DNA of 58,421 nucleotides from Bacteroidota bacterium (lineage in GTDB: Bacteria > Bacteroidota > Bacteroidia > NS11-12g > UBA955), in NCBI GenBank assembly GCA_018333525.1, contig JAGXTF010000014.1:1-58421 (forward strand), in the 5' to 3' direction. Both the position numbers and the translations under genes were made by a program. A model generated the notes under the pieces. The model saw only the letters and a program-made list of their open reading frames with translations, had not been told where the DNA came from and made no database searches. Shown here piece by piece: positions 1 to 9,437 of this stretch; within the stretch, counting starts at the first letter, position 1, and each line of letters opens with the position of its first letter.

Positions 1-769
1 TTAGCTTTTTGAATATTTCCAGGATTGTTTTATTGAAAATAATAACCCTATCACCTCCAAAAAAAGTTTCCTTTGTTTTCCAAATTGGGAATTTTGGAAG
101 AATTTCGGGCAATGGCATATAATCAAGCTGTATATTGTCATAAATTTTGTTGCCACATTGTTCGCATTTTGCAAAAGTCATTTTATGGTTTTCAATTTCA
201 TGATCTAAAATTGGAATATCTAGTTGTACGATCTTAGGATTTGGAGATTTGGGTCTGAGCCTCATCACAGGGATATAATTGAGCCCAAGTGGTTTAAAAT
301 ATTCAGTGTATATTTCTGTTTTCATAAATATATCGTCAAAAATCCAATTGCTCTCAAATATTCTCAGTTTATCCAGATGATTTATTTGAGAAAGAATAAA
401 AGGATTTCGTTGAATTTTACCTGCCCAACACATTCTATTTTGGCAACTTAATTCATAATTATCAGAACCACTTTCTAAAAATTCATGTTCGGGCTGGGGA
501 TAGCCTGAAGCAGGCACTCCAATTAGCCGAAAATAATCTGCGTTCGCATAATCTTGTTTTTCGAAATGTGGACCTCTACCACAAATAATTCCATGCAAAT
601 CACAAAATTCTTCAAACTTATTCTCAATTGCATAGTTAAGTTCAAAATGCAATTCTAATAAAGTACTCGTTCTTTTCTTAGAAACAGTTTTAGTTAAATC
701 AAATTGATCAAATAGGAATTTATCAGTGGATACATCTTTCAATTCCCTAATTTCCAAGACTTTAATCAT
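1..769 (-). CDS. hypothetical protein, partial (C-terminus beyond window)
   Basis: An open frame starts at ATG 769 and runs without a stop to the window edge, giving 256 visible residues. Reading is in one frame throughout; I checked it near the start, the middle and the end. Four cysteines form two close pairs: C109/C114 (SCQNRMC) and C202/C205 (CEQCG). The second looks like a zinc-knuckle CxxCG pair. No signal peptide or membrane segment is visible. I do not recognise the family. Soluble proteins of this size with CxxCG pairs occur among polymorphic-toxin immunity proteins, but nothing here proves that. The gene is a single-gene unit facing away from the tRNA. Confidence 0.7.
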   Translation of the reverse strand, partial: MIKVLEIRELKDVSTDKFLFDQFDLTKTVSKKRTSTLLELHFELNYAIENKFEEFCDLHGIICGRGPHFEKQDYANADYFRLIGVPASGYPQPEHEFLESGSDNYELSCQNRMCWAGKIQRNPFILSQINHLDKLRIFESNWIFDDIFMKTEIYTEYFKPLGLNYIPVMRLRPKSPNPKIVQLDIPILDHEIENHKMTFAKCEQCGNKIYDNIQLDYMPLPEILPKFPIWKTKETFFGGDRVIIFNKTILEIFKKL

Positions 770-978
770 CTTTCATTCCAATTTTAATGATTTTAATTAT
801 TTATGGTTTTTGCAGTATCGATTTTGATAATTGTTTAAAATCCTTGCTCCTGTAACGTATGTTGCGTGTAGTGGGATATTCATTTGGTACGACCCTGGTA
901 TGACAAAAATAGGATCTTTCTGCCTGAGTTTATTCCTGATGCCATGATTGGAAGTGCATGGCAGTCCCCCTTATAGCG

Positions 979-1053
979 TGGTGGTCCCGACAGGAATCGA
1001 ACCTGTATCTAATGCTCCGGAGGCATTCGTAGTATCCATTCTACTACGGGACC
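979..1053 (-). tRNA. tRNA-Arg (anticodon CCG)
   Basis: On the minus strand the RNA begins GGTCCCG at 1053 and closes with CGGGACC plus discriminator A at 982; a CCA tail is encoded at 979-981. The anticodon arm has stem AATGC/GCATT and loop CTCCGGA, giving anticodon CCG for the CGG arginine codon. The T arm with GTTCGATTC is intact. It reads toward the partial gene at the window start. Confidence 0.96.
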
Positions 1054-1100
1054 ATAATGGTATGTGTTTTTCCCCAAAGAAATACCTTTATCGGGGTGCG

Positions 1101-1108
1101 CAAAGGTA
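1101..1108 (-). promoter_or_regulatory. -7 promoter element for tRNA-Arg
   Basis: TACCTTTG on the minus strand fits the Bacteroidota -7 consensus TAnnTTTG exactly and lies 47 nt before the mature tRNA 5' end. No clear -33 TTTG is seen at the usual distance. Confidence 0.55.
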
Positions 1109-1145
1109 ATACCGAATTTTACTCTGCCATAACCGCCCTTTACAC

Positions 1146-1153
1146 TAAATTTG
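1146..1153 (+). promoter_or_regulatory. -7 promoter element for the S41 protease operon
   Basis: TAAATTTG, an exact TAnnTTTG match, ends 10 nt before the ATG at 1164. A start site 5-7 nt downstream would leave only a very short 5' leader. Confidence 0.55.
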
Positions 1154-1163
1154 TCATCCCCTT

Positions 1164-2804
1164 ATGGAAGTTAGATTCAGGATCAACAAATCCCTGCTGA
1201 TGGCCGTGCTGGCATTTTTTCTCACCACAGGCTTCAGGGTTTACGATGAATTGTTTGAGTATTCCAAAAACCTTGAAATATTCTCTGCCGCCTACAAGGA
1301 AGTGGGCAAAAACTTTGTAGATGAAGTAAATGCCGGCGACCTCATGCGCAAAGGCCTGGATGCCATGCTGGCAACCCTCGATCCCTACACCAATTATTTC
1401 AGCGAAAGTCAGGCAGAAGAAGCATTGCTGGACAGGCAGGGAGAATACAGCGGCGTGGGCTGCAGGGTAATTATCCGCGAGAAATATCCGGTAGTTTCTG
1501 AAGTTTTTGGAGGTTATGCCTTTTCCAAGGCAGACATTCGGCCGGGTGACATACTCAAAACCATTGCCGGTCAAAGTATGAAAGGAAAATCCATTGGCGA
1601 TGTGAGCGTTTATCTGCGCGGAGCGCCTGAATCCGCCATTGATTTGGAACTGGAGCGCGAAGGGGTTACCATCAAAAAAAGTGTTACCAGAGTTTCTGTA
1701 GTGGGTAAAAATGTGCCCTATTACGGCATGGTGGATGAAAATACGGGTTATGTAAAGCTCGAACAATTTGGCCAGAAAGCGGCTTCTGAAATTCAAAATG
1801 CGCTCACCGATCTGAACAAAGGCGGCAAGCTGAAATATGTTATTCTGGATCTGCGGGATAATGGCGGCGGACTTTTGAATGAAGCGGTAAATATTGTTGG
1901 TCTATTTACCGGACCGGGCAGGCTGGTAGTAAAAATGAAAGGAAGAACTCCCGAGAGCAACAGGGACTGGACCACCAGCAGCACCAGCGCCTTTGTAAAT
2001 ATGCCTCTGGTTGTATTGGTCAACTCCCATTCCGCTTCGGCGTCGGAAGTGGTAAGTGGTAGTTTGCAGGATATGGACCGCGCCGTAATTGTGGGTAGAA
2101 ACAGCTATGGAAAAGGGCTGGTTCAGAACTATTTTAACCTTCCTTATCGCACCCAAATGAAAATTACAACAGCGAGGTATTATACACCTAGCGGACGTTG
2201 CATACAATTGTTGGATTACCGACACCGAAATGTAGATGGAAGTGCAGGTAAAATGCCCGATAGCCTGCGCAAAAAGTTTACTACTAATGCAGGAAGAACA
2301 GTATTAGACGGCGGAGGAATACGCCCGGATATGGAAGTGGATGAGTTCGCAGGTCAACCCCTTTTGAAATATGTGATGGATGAACGTTTGTTATTTGACT
2401 TTGCAAACCATTATCGAAATACCCATGAAAACATTGGTGCTGCCAGAGAGTTTAAGTTGAGCGATTCAGATTACGAAACGTTTAGCGACGAAGTTTCTAA
2501 AAAATTATCCGATTTGCTGGAAGATAAAATTCGGGAGAGCATTAAAAAACAAATTGCGGATGGCGATCTGGCTGATCTGATTTTGGACAACGGCAAATTT
2601 GCTGAGACTTTGGAAAGCCAGGTGAAAATAAAATTGCGCGCTTTTGAGGAACCCTTGCGGTACCAGTTAACGCGGGAAATTTTGAAGCGATATTATTACG
2701 ACAGTGCTTTGTACGAAAGTAGTTTTGACGGCGATCCGGATTTGGGAGCTGCATTAAACGTACTGCACAATGAAGCCGATTACAGAAGGAGATTGCTGCC
2801 CTGA
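1164..2804 (+). CDS. S41 family C-terminal processing peptidase
   Basis: 546 residues. An N-terminal hydrophobic segment (about 9-23) is a signal anchor, so the enzyme sits on the periplasmic side. A PDZ domain covers about 95-175. The S41 catalytic core follows, with the serine in SHSASASE (288-295) and the lysine of GKG near 317, the Ser-Lys dyad of tail-specific proteases that trim or degrade envelope proteins. It ends with a charged 140-residue tail. The length is normal for Bacteroidota CtpA-like enzymes. It is the first gene of a coupled run: its TGA overlaps the next ATG by one base (TGATG at 2802-2806). Confidence 0.93.
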   Translation: MEVRFRINKSLLMAVLAFFLTTGFRVYDELFEYSKNLEIFSAAYKEVGKNFVDEVNAGDLMRKGLDAMLATLDPYTNYFSESQAEEALLDRQGEYSGVGCRVIIREKYPVVSEVFGGYAFSKADIRPGDILKTIAGQSMKGKSIGDVSVYLRGAPESAIDLELEREGVTIKKSVTRVSVVGKNVPYYGMVDENTGYVKLEQFGQKAASEIQNALTDLNKGGKLKYVILDLRDNGGGLLNEAVNIVGLFTGPGRLVVKMKGRTPESNRDWTTSSTSAFVNMPLVVLVNSHSASASEVVSGSLQDMDRAVIVGRNSYGKGLVQNYFNLPYRTQMKITTARYYTPSGRCIQLLDYRHRNVDGSAGKMPDSLRKKFTTNAGRTVLDGGGIRPDMEVDEFAGQPLLKYVMDERLLFDFANHYRNTHENIGAAREFKLSDSDYETFSDEVSKKLSDLLEDKIRESIKKQIADGDLADLILDNGKFAETLESQVKIKLRAFEEPLRYQLTREILKRYYYDSALYESSFDGDPDLGAALNVLHNEADYRRRLLP

Positions 2805-3634
2805 TGGATTGGGTGGAATGGATTGTTCTGCCACTGGTTGGCGCTGTCGGCGGCTTTTTAGCCGGTATGTTGGGAGTGGGAGGCGGAATTATTTTCGTTC
2901 CACTGCTTACCTGGTTGTTTAACCGCATGGGTTTGAGTAATGCCGAGGTGGTAAAATATACCCTGGCCAATTCCATTTTTCTGGTATTTATTTCCGGTGT
3001 TTCAGGAATATTAAAACAGCGCAAAATTGGAACCCTGAATTGGCAAAAAGCCTTATGGATCGGAATACCGGGGGCCATTGTTTCATTAATCTGGAGTTAT
3101 TTTATTCAACAGGGAAACTGGTATAAAAAAGAGAGTTTTCAATTGGTATTTTTATCTTTTTTGGTAATATCCATTGCCAATATGCTAATGGGAAATAAGA
3201 AAAATGCCACAGAAGAAAAAGAAGTTTCGATACCGGGATTTCGCCCATTAGAGCTGGTTGTTTCAATGTTGGCGGGATCTGTGGTTGCTCTTAGCGGGCT
3301 TGGTGGGGGTGTGATTATGGTACCTATGTTTCGCATGTTTTTAAAAATGCCCATGCGCTCTGCTACTGCACTTTCTTTAAGCATTATCCCAATTTTGAGT
3401 ATTGCGCCTTTGGCGAATTACCTCAGTACAGTACCGCACGAAACGGCAAAAGTTGCGCATACCGGGTATATCAGCTGGCCTTACGCACTACCCATTGCTA
3501 TTGGTGTCGCTATTTTTGCAGGAATAGGATTAAAAACTGCTAAAAAAATCCCTGTATTTTATTTGAGAATTATCTTTGCCGCCCTTTCAACATCCATACT
3601 AATCAAAACCGTATACGATATATTTCATCCATGA
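2804..3634 (+). CDS. TauE/SafE family sulfite exporter-like membrane protein
   Basis: 276 residues with about eight hydrophobic segments. Two internally related glycine-rich motifs, GMLGVGGGIIFVP (about 21-33) and SGLGGGVIMVP (about 163-173), are the hallmark of TauE/SafE (DUF81) permeases, which export sulfite or organosulfur compounds or other anions across the inner membrane. The substrate cannot be told from sequence. It is translationally coupled to the S41 protease upstream (one-base overlap) and the M28 peptidase downstream (ATGA overlap at 3631-3634). Confidence 0.88.
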   Translation: MDWVEWIVLPLVGAVGGFLAGMLGVGGGIIFVPLLTWLFNRMGLSNAEVVKYTLANSIFLVFISGVSGILKQRKIGTLNWQKALWIGIPGAIVSLIWSYFIQQGNWYKKESFQLVFLSFLVISIANMLMGNKKNATEEKEVSIPGFRPLELVVSMLAGSVVALSGLGGGVIMVPMFRMFLKMPMRSATALSLSIIPILSIAPLANYLSTVPHETAKVAHTGYISWPYALPIAIGVAIFAGIGLKTAKKIPVFYLRIIFAALSTSILIKTVYDIFHP

Positions 3635-5325
3635 GACTTAGTTTTTCATTCCTTACCATCATTTCCTTATGCACCACATTGCGTGCACAGGAATCTTTTG
3701 AAGCCGCAAAAAACCATTTCAAAAGCGATATAGTTTACCTTTCTTCCGATGCGCTGGAAGGCCGCCTGGCCGGATCCAACGGCGATAAATTATCTGCCGC
3801 ATATATTTCTGAAGAATTTAAAAAAGCAGGATTACAAACCTGGAACGGAAGTTACTTTCAAACTTTTGATATTGTCAAATTGCGCCTGGCTACCGGGAAG
3901 TGCAAATTTGAAATGTCCATGAACGATCCGAATGCAAGTTTTCATCAGCAATTTGTATTGTTCGAAGAATTTTTTCCAATAAGCGAAAGCAAGAATATGG
4001 ATAGTGTGGTAGCACCCCTCATGCATTGTGGATATGGAATTGAAGCAGATACCTATGGTTGGAACGATTATAAAAATTTAACCGATTTGGAAGGGAAAAT
4101 ATTTATCATCCAAATGGGTTTTCCGGGAGATGATACTGCCAGACATTCGCCACTTTCTGCATATGCAGAAATTTCTCAGAAATTGAAAGCGGCACAGGCT
4201 CATGGCGCAAAAGGCGTAATATTTATACCGGGTTCCAGGGCGGCAGAAGTGCCCAAGGGGGAGTTGCAGAGAAACGCAAGTACCATGGATTTTCCGGTAA
4301 TTTATTTCAAAAAACTGTTGCCTTCCCAACTGGAATTGCGAGCCAAAATTATTGTCAATATTGCGGCACCAGCAGCACCTGCTTACAATGTAATCGGGTA
4401 TAAAAATAACCATAAAAAACGAACCGTAATTATTTGTGCCCACCACGACCATCTGGGATATAATGAATTTGGAAATAGCCTTTACACCGGCCCGATTTCC
4501 ATACATAACGGGGCAGATGACAATGCCAGTGGGGTAGCCGCAATGCTGGAACTTGCGCGCACCATGAAAGGAAGAAAATTCAAAAAAAATAATTATTTAT
4601 TTATTGCATTCAGCGGTGAAGAACTGGGATTACTTGGTTCAAAATATTTTATTAAAAACGGCGGTATAAAACCGGAACAAATCAATTATGTGGTGAATAT
4701 GGATATGGTTGGAAGAATGGATTCTGTTTCACATACCCTTATGGTAAACGGAGTTGGAACATCGCCTGTGTGGAATGAAAATTTGAAGAAATTAAAAATA
4801 GATACCACCGGGCTGCACATTGTAACTTCTGAAAGTGGCCTGGGCCCGAGCGACCATGCATCCTTTTATCTGGAGGGAATTCCGGTATTGCATTTTTTTA
4901 CAGGACAACACTCCGACTACCACAAGCCGGACGATGATGAATCCAAAATCAATTATAACGGTATGTACAAGACCTATGCATATATTTATGATGTGGTAAA
5001 AGTGACGAATAAAAGCGGAAAGCTCCCATTTACCAAAACCAAAGATGTACAGGCCGGAAGACGCGCTTTTAAAGTTACCATGGGAGTAATGCCCGATTAT
5101 ACTTTCACCGGAAGCGGCATGCGCATTGATGGGGTAAGTGATGGAAAACCGGCACAAAAAGCAGGTTTGCAAAAGGGAGATATTATTACCAAACTCGGAG
5201 ACTTTTCCATTTCAAATGTGCAGGATTACATGAAAGCCCTGGGAAATTTTGAAAAAGGCATGAAAACCAATGTGGAAGTGTTTCGTGGGATTGAGAAAAA
5301 AACTTTTGAAATTGAATTTCAATGA
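3631..5325 (+). CDS. secreted M28 zinc aminopeptidase with PDZ domain
   Basis: 564 residues. A signal peptide ends at about residue 20 (CTTLRAQ). A protease-associated insert lies at about 140-245, inside the M28 fold. The metal and catalytic residues are all visible: HHDHLG 271-276, DDNASG 296-301, SGEE 328-331, NMDM 356-359 and a late SDHASF. A PDZ domain occupies about 475-560. The expected activity is two-zinc exopeptidase cleavage of peptides in the periplasm or outside the cell. The PDZ domain recalls the preceding S41 protease, so the pair may act on related envelope substrates (inference). Its stop overlaps the metF start by 4 bases. Confidence 0.92.
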   Translation: MRLSFSFLTIISLCTTLRAQESFEAAKNHFKSDIVYLSSDALEGRLAGSNGDKLSAAYISEEFKKAGLQTWNGSYFQTFDIVKLRLATGKCKFEMSMNDPNASFHQQFVLFEEFFPISESKNMDSVVAPLMHCGYGIEADTYGWNDYKNLTDLEGKIFIIQMGFPGDDTARHSPLSAYAEISQKLKAAQAHGAKGVIFIPGSRAAEVPKGELQRNASTMDFPVIYFKKLLPSQLELRAKIIVNIAAPAAPAYNVIGYKNNHKKRTVIICAHHDHLGYNEFGNSLYTGPISIHNGADDNASGVAAMLELARTMKGRKFKKNNYLFIAFSGEELGLLGSKYFIKNGGIKPEQINYVVNMDMVGRMDSVSHTLMVNGVGTSPVWNENLKKLKIDTTGLHIVTSESGLGPSDHASFYLEGIPVLHFFTGQHSDYHKPDDDESKINYNGMYKTYAYIYDVVKVTNKSGKLPFTKTKDVQAGRRAFKVTMGVMPDYTFTGSGMRIDGVSDGKPAQKAGLQKGDIITKLGDFSISNVQDYMKALGNFEKGMKTNVEVFRGIEKKTFEIEFQ

Positions 5326-6275
5326 AAATAACAGAACATATAAAGAGCGCAAATAAAACACTATTTTCATTTGAAATATTGCCACCTTTAAAAGGGGTGG
5401 AAATTGATGAATTGTGGTTTGGTATAGACCCCTTAATTGAATTTAAACCATCTTTTATTGATGTTACTTACCATCGCGAGGATTTCGTTTTGAAGAAGCG
5501 GCCGGATGGCAGTTATGATAAAGTAAGCACCCGCAAAAGACCCGGAACTGTGGCTATTTGTGCGGCATTGCAACATAAATATAAAATTGATGCAGTTCCG
5601 CATTTGATATGTGGTGGTTTTGATAAGGAAGATACCGAAAATGCACTTATTGATTTACACTTTTTGGGAATTGATAATGTACTCGCATTGCGTGGAGATG
5701 CCCGTAAGGCAGATGCGGGATTTATTCCCGAACCCAATGGAAATAAAAATGCACTGGATTTGATTCACCAGATCAAAAACATGAATGCAGGTATTTATCT
5801 GGATGAGGAATTAACCAATGCGCATATCACCAAATTTTGCGCCGGTGCAGCCTGTTATCCCGAAAAACATGCAGATGCACCGAATTTGGAAAGTGATTTA
5901 AAATTTTTGAAAAGAAAAGTAGAAGCGGGTGCAGAATTTTTAATAACCCAAATGTTTTTTGACAACCAGATGTATTTTGATTTTGTAAAAAAATGCAGGG
6001 AGATAGGAATAAATGTTCCCATTATTCCGGGCATTAAACCAATGACCACGGCGAAACAAGTATATACCTTACCTAAAATTTTTAATATTCAAATTCCGGT
6101 AGCACTTACCAACGAATTGGAAAAATGTAAAAATGATAATGAAGTAAAGCAGGTAGGAACTGAATGGGCAATTGAGCAGTGTAAGGAATTGATGAAAAAT
6201 GGTGCGCCTGTGTTGCATTTTTATACCATGGGTAAGAGCGCCCAGACGAAAGCCATTTGCGAAAAAATATTCTGA
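5322..6275 (+). CDS. metF: methylenetetrahydrofolate reductase
   Basis: 317 residues, the normal length for a bacterial MetF. The TIM-barrel landmarks include FEILPP near residue 17, FIDVTYH near 45, an ALRGD segment near 125, and AGAEFLITQMFFD in the second half. It reduces 5,10-methylene-THF to 5-methyl-THF with FAD, feeding methionine synthesis in the cytosol. The start overlaps the M28 peptidase stop (ATGA), so translation is coupled to it although the functions are unrelated. Confidence 0.96.
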   Translation: MKITEHIKSANKTLFSFEILPPLKGVEIDELWFGIDPLIEFKPSFIDVTYHREDFVLKKRPDGSYDKVSTRKRPGTVAICAALQHKYKIDAVPHLICGGFDKEDTENALIDLHFLGIDNVLALRGDARKADAGFIPEPNGNKNALDLIHQIKNMNAGIYLDEELTNAHITKFCAGAACYPEKHADAPNLESDLKFLKRKVEAGAEFLITQMFFDNQMYFDFVKKCREIGINVPIIPGIKPMTTAKQVYTLPKIFNIQIPVALTNELEKCKNDNEVKQVGTEWAIEQCKELMKNGAPVLHFYTMGKSAQTKAICEKIF

Positions 6276-6329
6276 TGTTATGCGTGTAATTCCCAATACG
6301 ATTTTGTTTTTTCACTCCAGTTAACAAAA

Positions 6330-7259
6330 ATGGAATTAACCGGTACTGTTATAAAATCCACAGGAAGCTGGTACCAGATTTTAGGTGCTGATGACAAGGT
6401 TATTCAAGGCCGGATTCGAGGGAAATTGCGATTGGAAGATTCCGATATGAGCAATCCTGTTGCAGTTGGGGATAAAGTTGTTTACGAATTGGATTTAAAT
6501 TATGCCGATACTGCATCCATCGTTACGGTGCTGCCAAGGAAAAATCATATCATTCGCAAGAGCAATAAATTGAGTTCCAAAAGGCAGGTCATTGCTGCAA
6601 ATCTGGATTTGGCGGTTATGGTTGCCAGCCTTGTATCTCCGAGAACTTCGCTTGGATTTATAGACCGATTTCTGGTATGTTGCGAAGCCTTTCATATACC
6701 CGCATTATTGTATTTTAACAAAACAGATTTGCTGAACGAAAATGGGATGGAGGTGTTGGCCGAAATACGCGGTATTTATGAAAAAGCGGGCTATGATTGC
6801 ATGGCAGGATCAGCACTGGACAGTGGTTCTGTTGCAGAATTGCGCAGTCGTTTTGAAGGAAAAACAATTATGGAAACCGGACATTCCGGAGCAGGGAAAT
6901 CTACTTTATTGAATAATTTATTTCCAGGTGCCAATGCCCGGGTGATGGCAATTTCGGAACATCACGAAAAAGGGAAACACACCACCACATTTGCAGAAAT
7001 GCATTTGTTGCCCAACAATACCAGAATTATTGACACACCCGGAATACGCGATTTTGGTGTGGTGGATGTGCCGGAAAATGAAATTGGTCAGTATTTTCCT
7101 GAATTCAGAAAAGTATCATTATCCTGCAAATTCAACGATTGTCAACACACAAACGAACCTGGATGTGCGGTAAAAGAGGCCGTGGAAAACGGAGAAATTT
7201 CTGAAGAGCGTTATTACAGTTATCTGAGCATACTTCGCGGAGAAGATGTGTTTCAATAA
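6330..7259 (+). CDS. rsgA: ribosome small-subunit-dependent GTPase A
   Basis: 309 residues. An OB-fold domain (about 1-70) is followed by a circularly permuted GTPase domain: NKTD (G4, 130-133) comes before the P-loop GHSGAGKS (G1, 184-191), then KHTTT (G2) and DTPG (G3, 235-238). The C-terminal zinc finger has C266, C271, H273 and C279. This order is unique to RsgA/YjeQ, a late 30S maturation factor. It starts 54 nt after metF and may be read from the same transcript. Confidence 0.96.
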   Translation: MELTGTVIKSTGSWYQILGADDKVIQGRIRGKLRLEDSDMSNPVAVGDKVVYELDLNYADTASIVTVLPRKNHIIRKSNKLSSKRQVIAANLDLAVMVASLVSPRTSLGFIDRFLVCCEAFHIPALLYFNKTDLLNENGMEVLAEIRGIYEKAGYDCMAGSALDSGSVAELRSRFEGKTIMETGHSGAGKSTLLNNLFPGANARVMAISEHHEKGKHTTTFAEMHLLPNNTRIIDTPGIRDFGVVDVPENEIGQYFPEFRKVSLSCKFNDCQHTNEPGCAVKEAVENGEISEERYYSYLSILRGEDVFQ

Positions 7260-7334
7260 TGGTATAAATGTAATTTTAGTTTGTTCCTGTTTCCTATAAA
7301 CCGGAAAAAGCCCTGAAATTTTTAAAATAAAAAA

Positions 7335-7415
7335 GGCGGTATCGCGCCGCTACAACCCGCTGCCCTTGCTACCTTCCGGTCCTGGGGGAGTTCACGGGGA
7401 GCTGACCGTACCGCC
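7335..7415 (-). ncRNA. ffs: signal recognition particle RNA (small bacterial type)
   Basis: Minus-strand transcript of about 81 nt. Terminal arms GGCGGTA (7415-7409) and TACCGCC (7341-7335) close the rod. The apical S-domain carries CCGGAAGG with the GGAA tetraloop and an asymmetric loop containing AGCAAGGGCAG, the universally conserved Ffh-binding core of 4.5S RNA. The exact ends are inferred from the closing stem and from the promoter just upstream. Confidence 0.92.
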
Positions 7416-7419
7416 GGTG

Positions 7420-7427
7420 CAAAGATA
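7420..7427 (-). promoter_or_regulatory. -7 promoter element for SRP RNA
   Basis: TATCTTTG on the minus strand (exact TAnnTTTG) ends 4 nt before the first closing-stem base of the SRP RNA. A TTG lies 21 nt further upstream, matching a -33 element. Because this RNA's 5' end is fixed by its stem, it calibrates the box-to-start distance in this genome. Confidence 0.65.
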
Positions 7428-7503
7428 ACGCATTATCGGTTTGCCGTACAAGTTTAAAATGTGGGAGAATATATTTCCTGTTTTTTACCGAATTTCGCAT
7501 TTC

Positions 7504-9135
7504 ATGACCACCGATATTGCGTTTAATAAAAACGAAGACCTGAACAAGCAACTCTGGGATTCTGTGCGGACGAAACTGAATAAAATCAGTGAGGGCGGAG
7601 GAGCAAAAGCGGCAGCGAAACAAAAAGAAAAAAATAAAATGCTGTGCAGGGAACGTGTGGATTTTTTACGCGATAAAAATAGTGCATGGATAGAAATAGG
7701 TGCATTTGCCGGATATGAAATGTACGAAGAGCAGGGTGGTTGTCCTGCAGGTGGTGTAGTTGCCGGTATTGGGTATGTGAGTGGCAGGCAGTGTGTGATT
7801 GTGGCCAATGATGCTACTGTAAAGGCAGGCGCCTGGTTCCCGATTTCAGGTAAAAAAAATCTGCGTGCGCAGGAAATTGCCATGGAAAACCGATTGCCAA
7901 TTATTTACCTGGTAGATAGCGCAGGGGTGTATTTGCCCATGCAAGATGAAATATTTCCGGATAAGGAACATTTTGGCAGAATATTTAGAAATAATGCGAA
8001 AATGAGCAGCATGGGAATTACACAAATTGCAGCTGTAATGGGTAGCTGTGTTGCAGGCGGGGCCTACCTTCCCATAATGAGTGACGAGGCATTGATTGTT
8101 GAAAAAACCGGGAGTATTTTTCTCGCAGGAAGCTATTTGGTAAAAGCGGCAATTGGAGAAGATGTAGACAATGAAACCCTTGGTGGAGCTGAAACACAAA
8201 GCGAAATTAGCGGTGTAATTGATGATAAATTCCCGGATGATAAATCTTGTTTAAATCGCATCAAATTTATCATGGATAAATTGGGAAAATTTGAAGAAGC
8301 AGGATTTGACAGGGTGAAGGCAATGAAACCGGTGAAAGATGAAAAAGAAATTTTTGGATTGTTGCCGGCAGACCGGTCGAAGCCTTATAAATCCATTGAA
8401 ATAATTGAGCGTTTGGTAGATAAAAGTGAATTTGAGCAATACAAAGAAGGTTATGGGAAAAGCATTATTTGCGGCTATGGACGCATTGATGGCTGGGCAG
8501 TTGGCATTGTTGCGAACAACAGGGAACTGGTAAAAACAAAAAGAGGAGAGATGCAGTTTGGCGGAGTTATTTACAGCGATAGTGCGGATAAAGCTGCCCG
8601 ATTTATTATGAATTGCAACCAGAAAAAAATTCCATTGGTTTTTTTACAGGATGTTACCGGATTCATGGTTGGAAGCAGAAGTGAGCAGGGTGGTATCATT
8701 AAAGATGGTGCAAAAATGGTAAATGCAATGAGCAATAGCACCGTACCAAAATTCACGATTATTATGGGCAACAGTTATGGGGCAGGGAATTATGCCATGT
8801 GCGGAAAAGCGTATGATCCCAGACTGATTGTTGCGTGGCCTTCGGCAAAAATTGCCGTTATGGGTGGTGAACAGGCGGCAAAAGTTCTCTTGCAAATTGA
8901 AGAAATGAGTTTGAAATCACGGGGTGAAACCATTACCCCTGAGCGTGAAAAAGAATTGTTGGATCATATTATTCAGCGTTATGAAAATCAAACTACGCCT
9001 TATTATGCAGCAGCGAGATTATGGGTAGATGCTATTATTAGCCCTTTGGATACACGGCAGTGGATAAGCATGGGGATTGAGGCCGCAAACCATGCGCCTG
9101 TGGAGAAATACAATGTAGGTGTGCTGCAAACCTGA
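7504..9135 (+). CDS. acyl-CoA carboxylase, carboxyltransferase (beta) subunit
   Basis: 543 residues from ATG 7504. An upstream in-frame TTG at 7441 overlaps the SRP promoter region and is unlikely. Two crotonase-like carboxyltransferase halves are present, with the acyl-CoA and biotin-carboxyl binding glycine pairs in the segments MGSCVAGGAY and MGNSYGAGNYAM. It transfers CO2 from carboxybiotin to an acyl-CoA. Internal wording (SGKKNLRAQEIAMENRLP) resembles methylcrotonyl- or propionyl-CoA carboxylase beta subunits; the substrate is not settled. The biotin carboxylase subunit is not in this window. Confidence 0.9.
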   Translation: MTTDIAFNKNEDLNKQLWDSVRTKLNKISEGGGAKAAAKQKEKNKMLCRERVDFLRDKNSAWIEIGAFAGYEMYEEQGGCPAGGVVAGIGYVSGRQCVIVANDATVKAGAWFPISGKKNLRAQEIAMENRLPIIYLVDSAGVYLPMQDEIFPDKEHFGRIFRNNAKMSSMGITQIAAVMGSCVAGGAYLPIMSDEALIVEKTGSIFLAGSYLVKAAIGEDVDNETLGGAETQSEISGVIDDKFPDDKSCLNRIKFIMDKLGKFEEAGFDRVKAMKPVKDEKEIFGLLPADRSKPYKSIEIIERLVDKSEFEQYKEGYGKSIICGYGRIDGWAVGIVANNRELVKTKRGEMQFGGVIYSDSADKAARFIMNCNQKKIPLVFLQDVTGFMVGSRSEQGGIIKDGAKMVNAMSNSTVPKFTIIMGNSYGAGNYAMCGKAYDPRLIVAWPSAKIAVMGGEQAAKVLLQIEEMSLKSRGETITPEREKELLDHIIQRYENQTTPYYAAARLWVDAIISPLDTRQWISMGIEAANHAPVEKYNVGVLQT

Positions 9136-9437
9136 TTTGGAATTTTATTATTAAAAGTCATCGGTTTTTTCATGTGATTTCATTCGTACTTCTGTAAAAC
9201 CGGGTAATTTTTTGCAATTTCTTAAATGCATATTTTATTAAATATTGCGGATAAGTTAGTTATGGCTGCATCCATAAATTTTCAAAAAATGGATTCGGAA
9301 CAAAATATTATGTTGGTGTAGTAAACCTTAGTGTAAAACCAGGTTGGGATCCTTCCAATAGAAAAATAATGATTTTAATCAATTCTTTCTTCAAAATATG
9401 GCATATTTACATATCTATTTAAATCGATTTTTGAAGT
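9136..9437 (+). other. 302-bp intergenic region, nothing recognised
   Basis: AT-rich spacer between the carboxylase and the P-type ATPase. I see no RNA gene, strong hairpin or small open frame worth calling. Confidence 0.5.

Noticed and set aside
1140-1796. 218-residue minus-strand open frame
   Set aside because: It lies wholly opposite the S41 protease, whose catalytic motifs are intact; it shows no family features.
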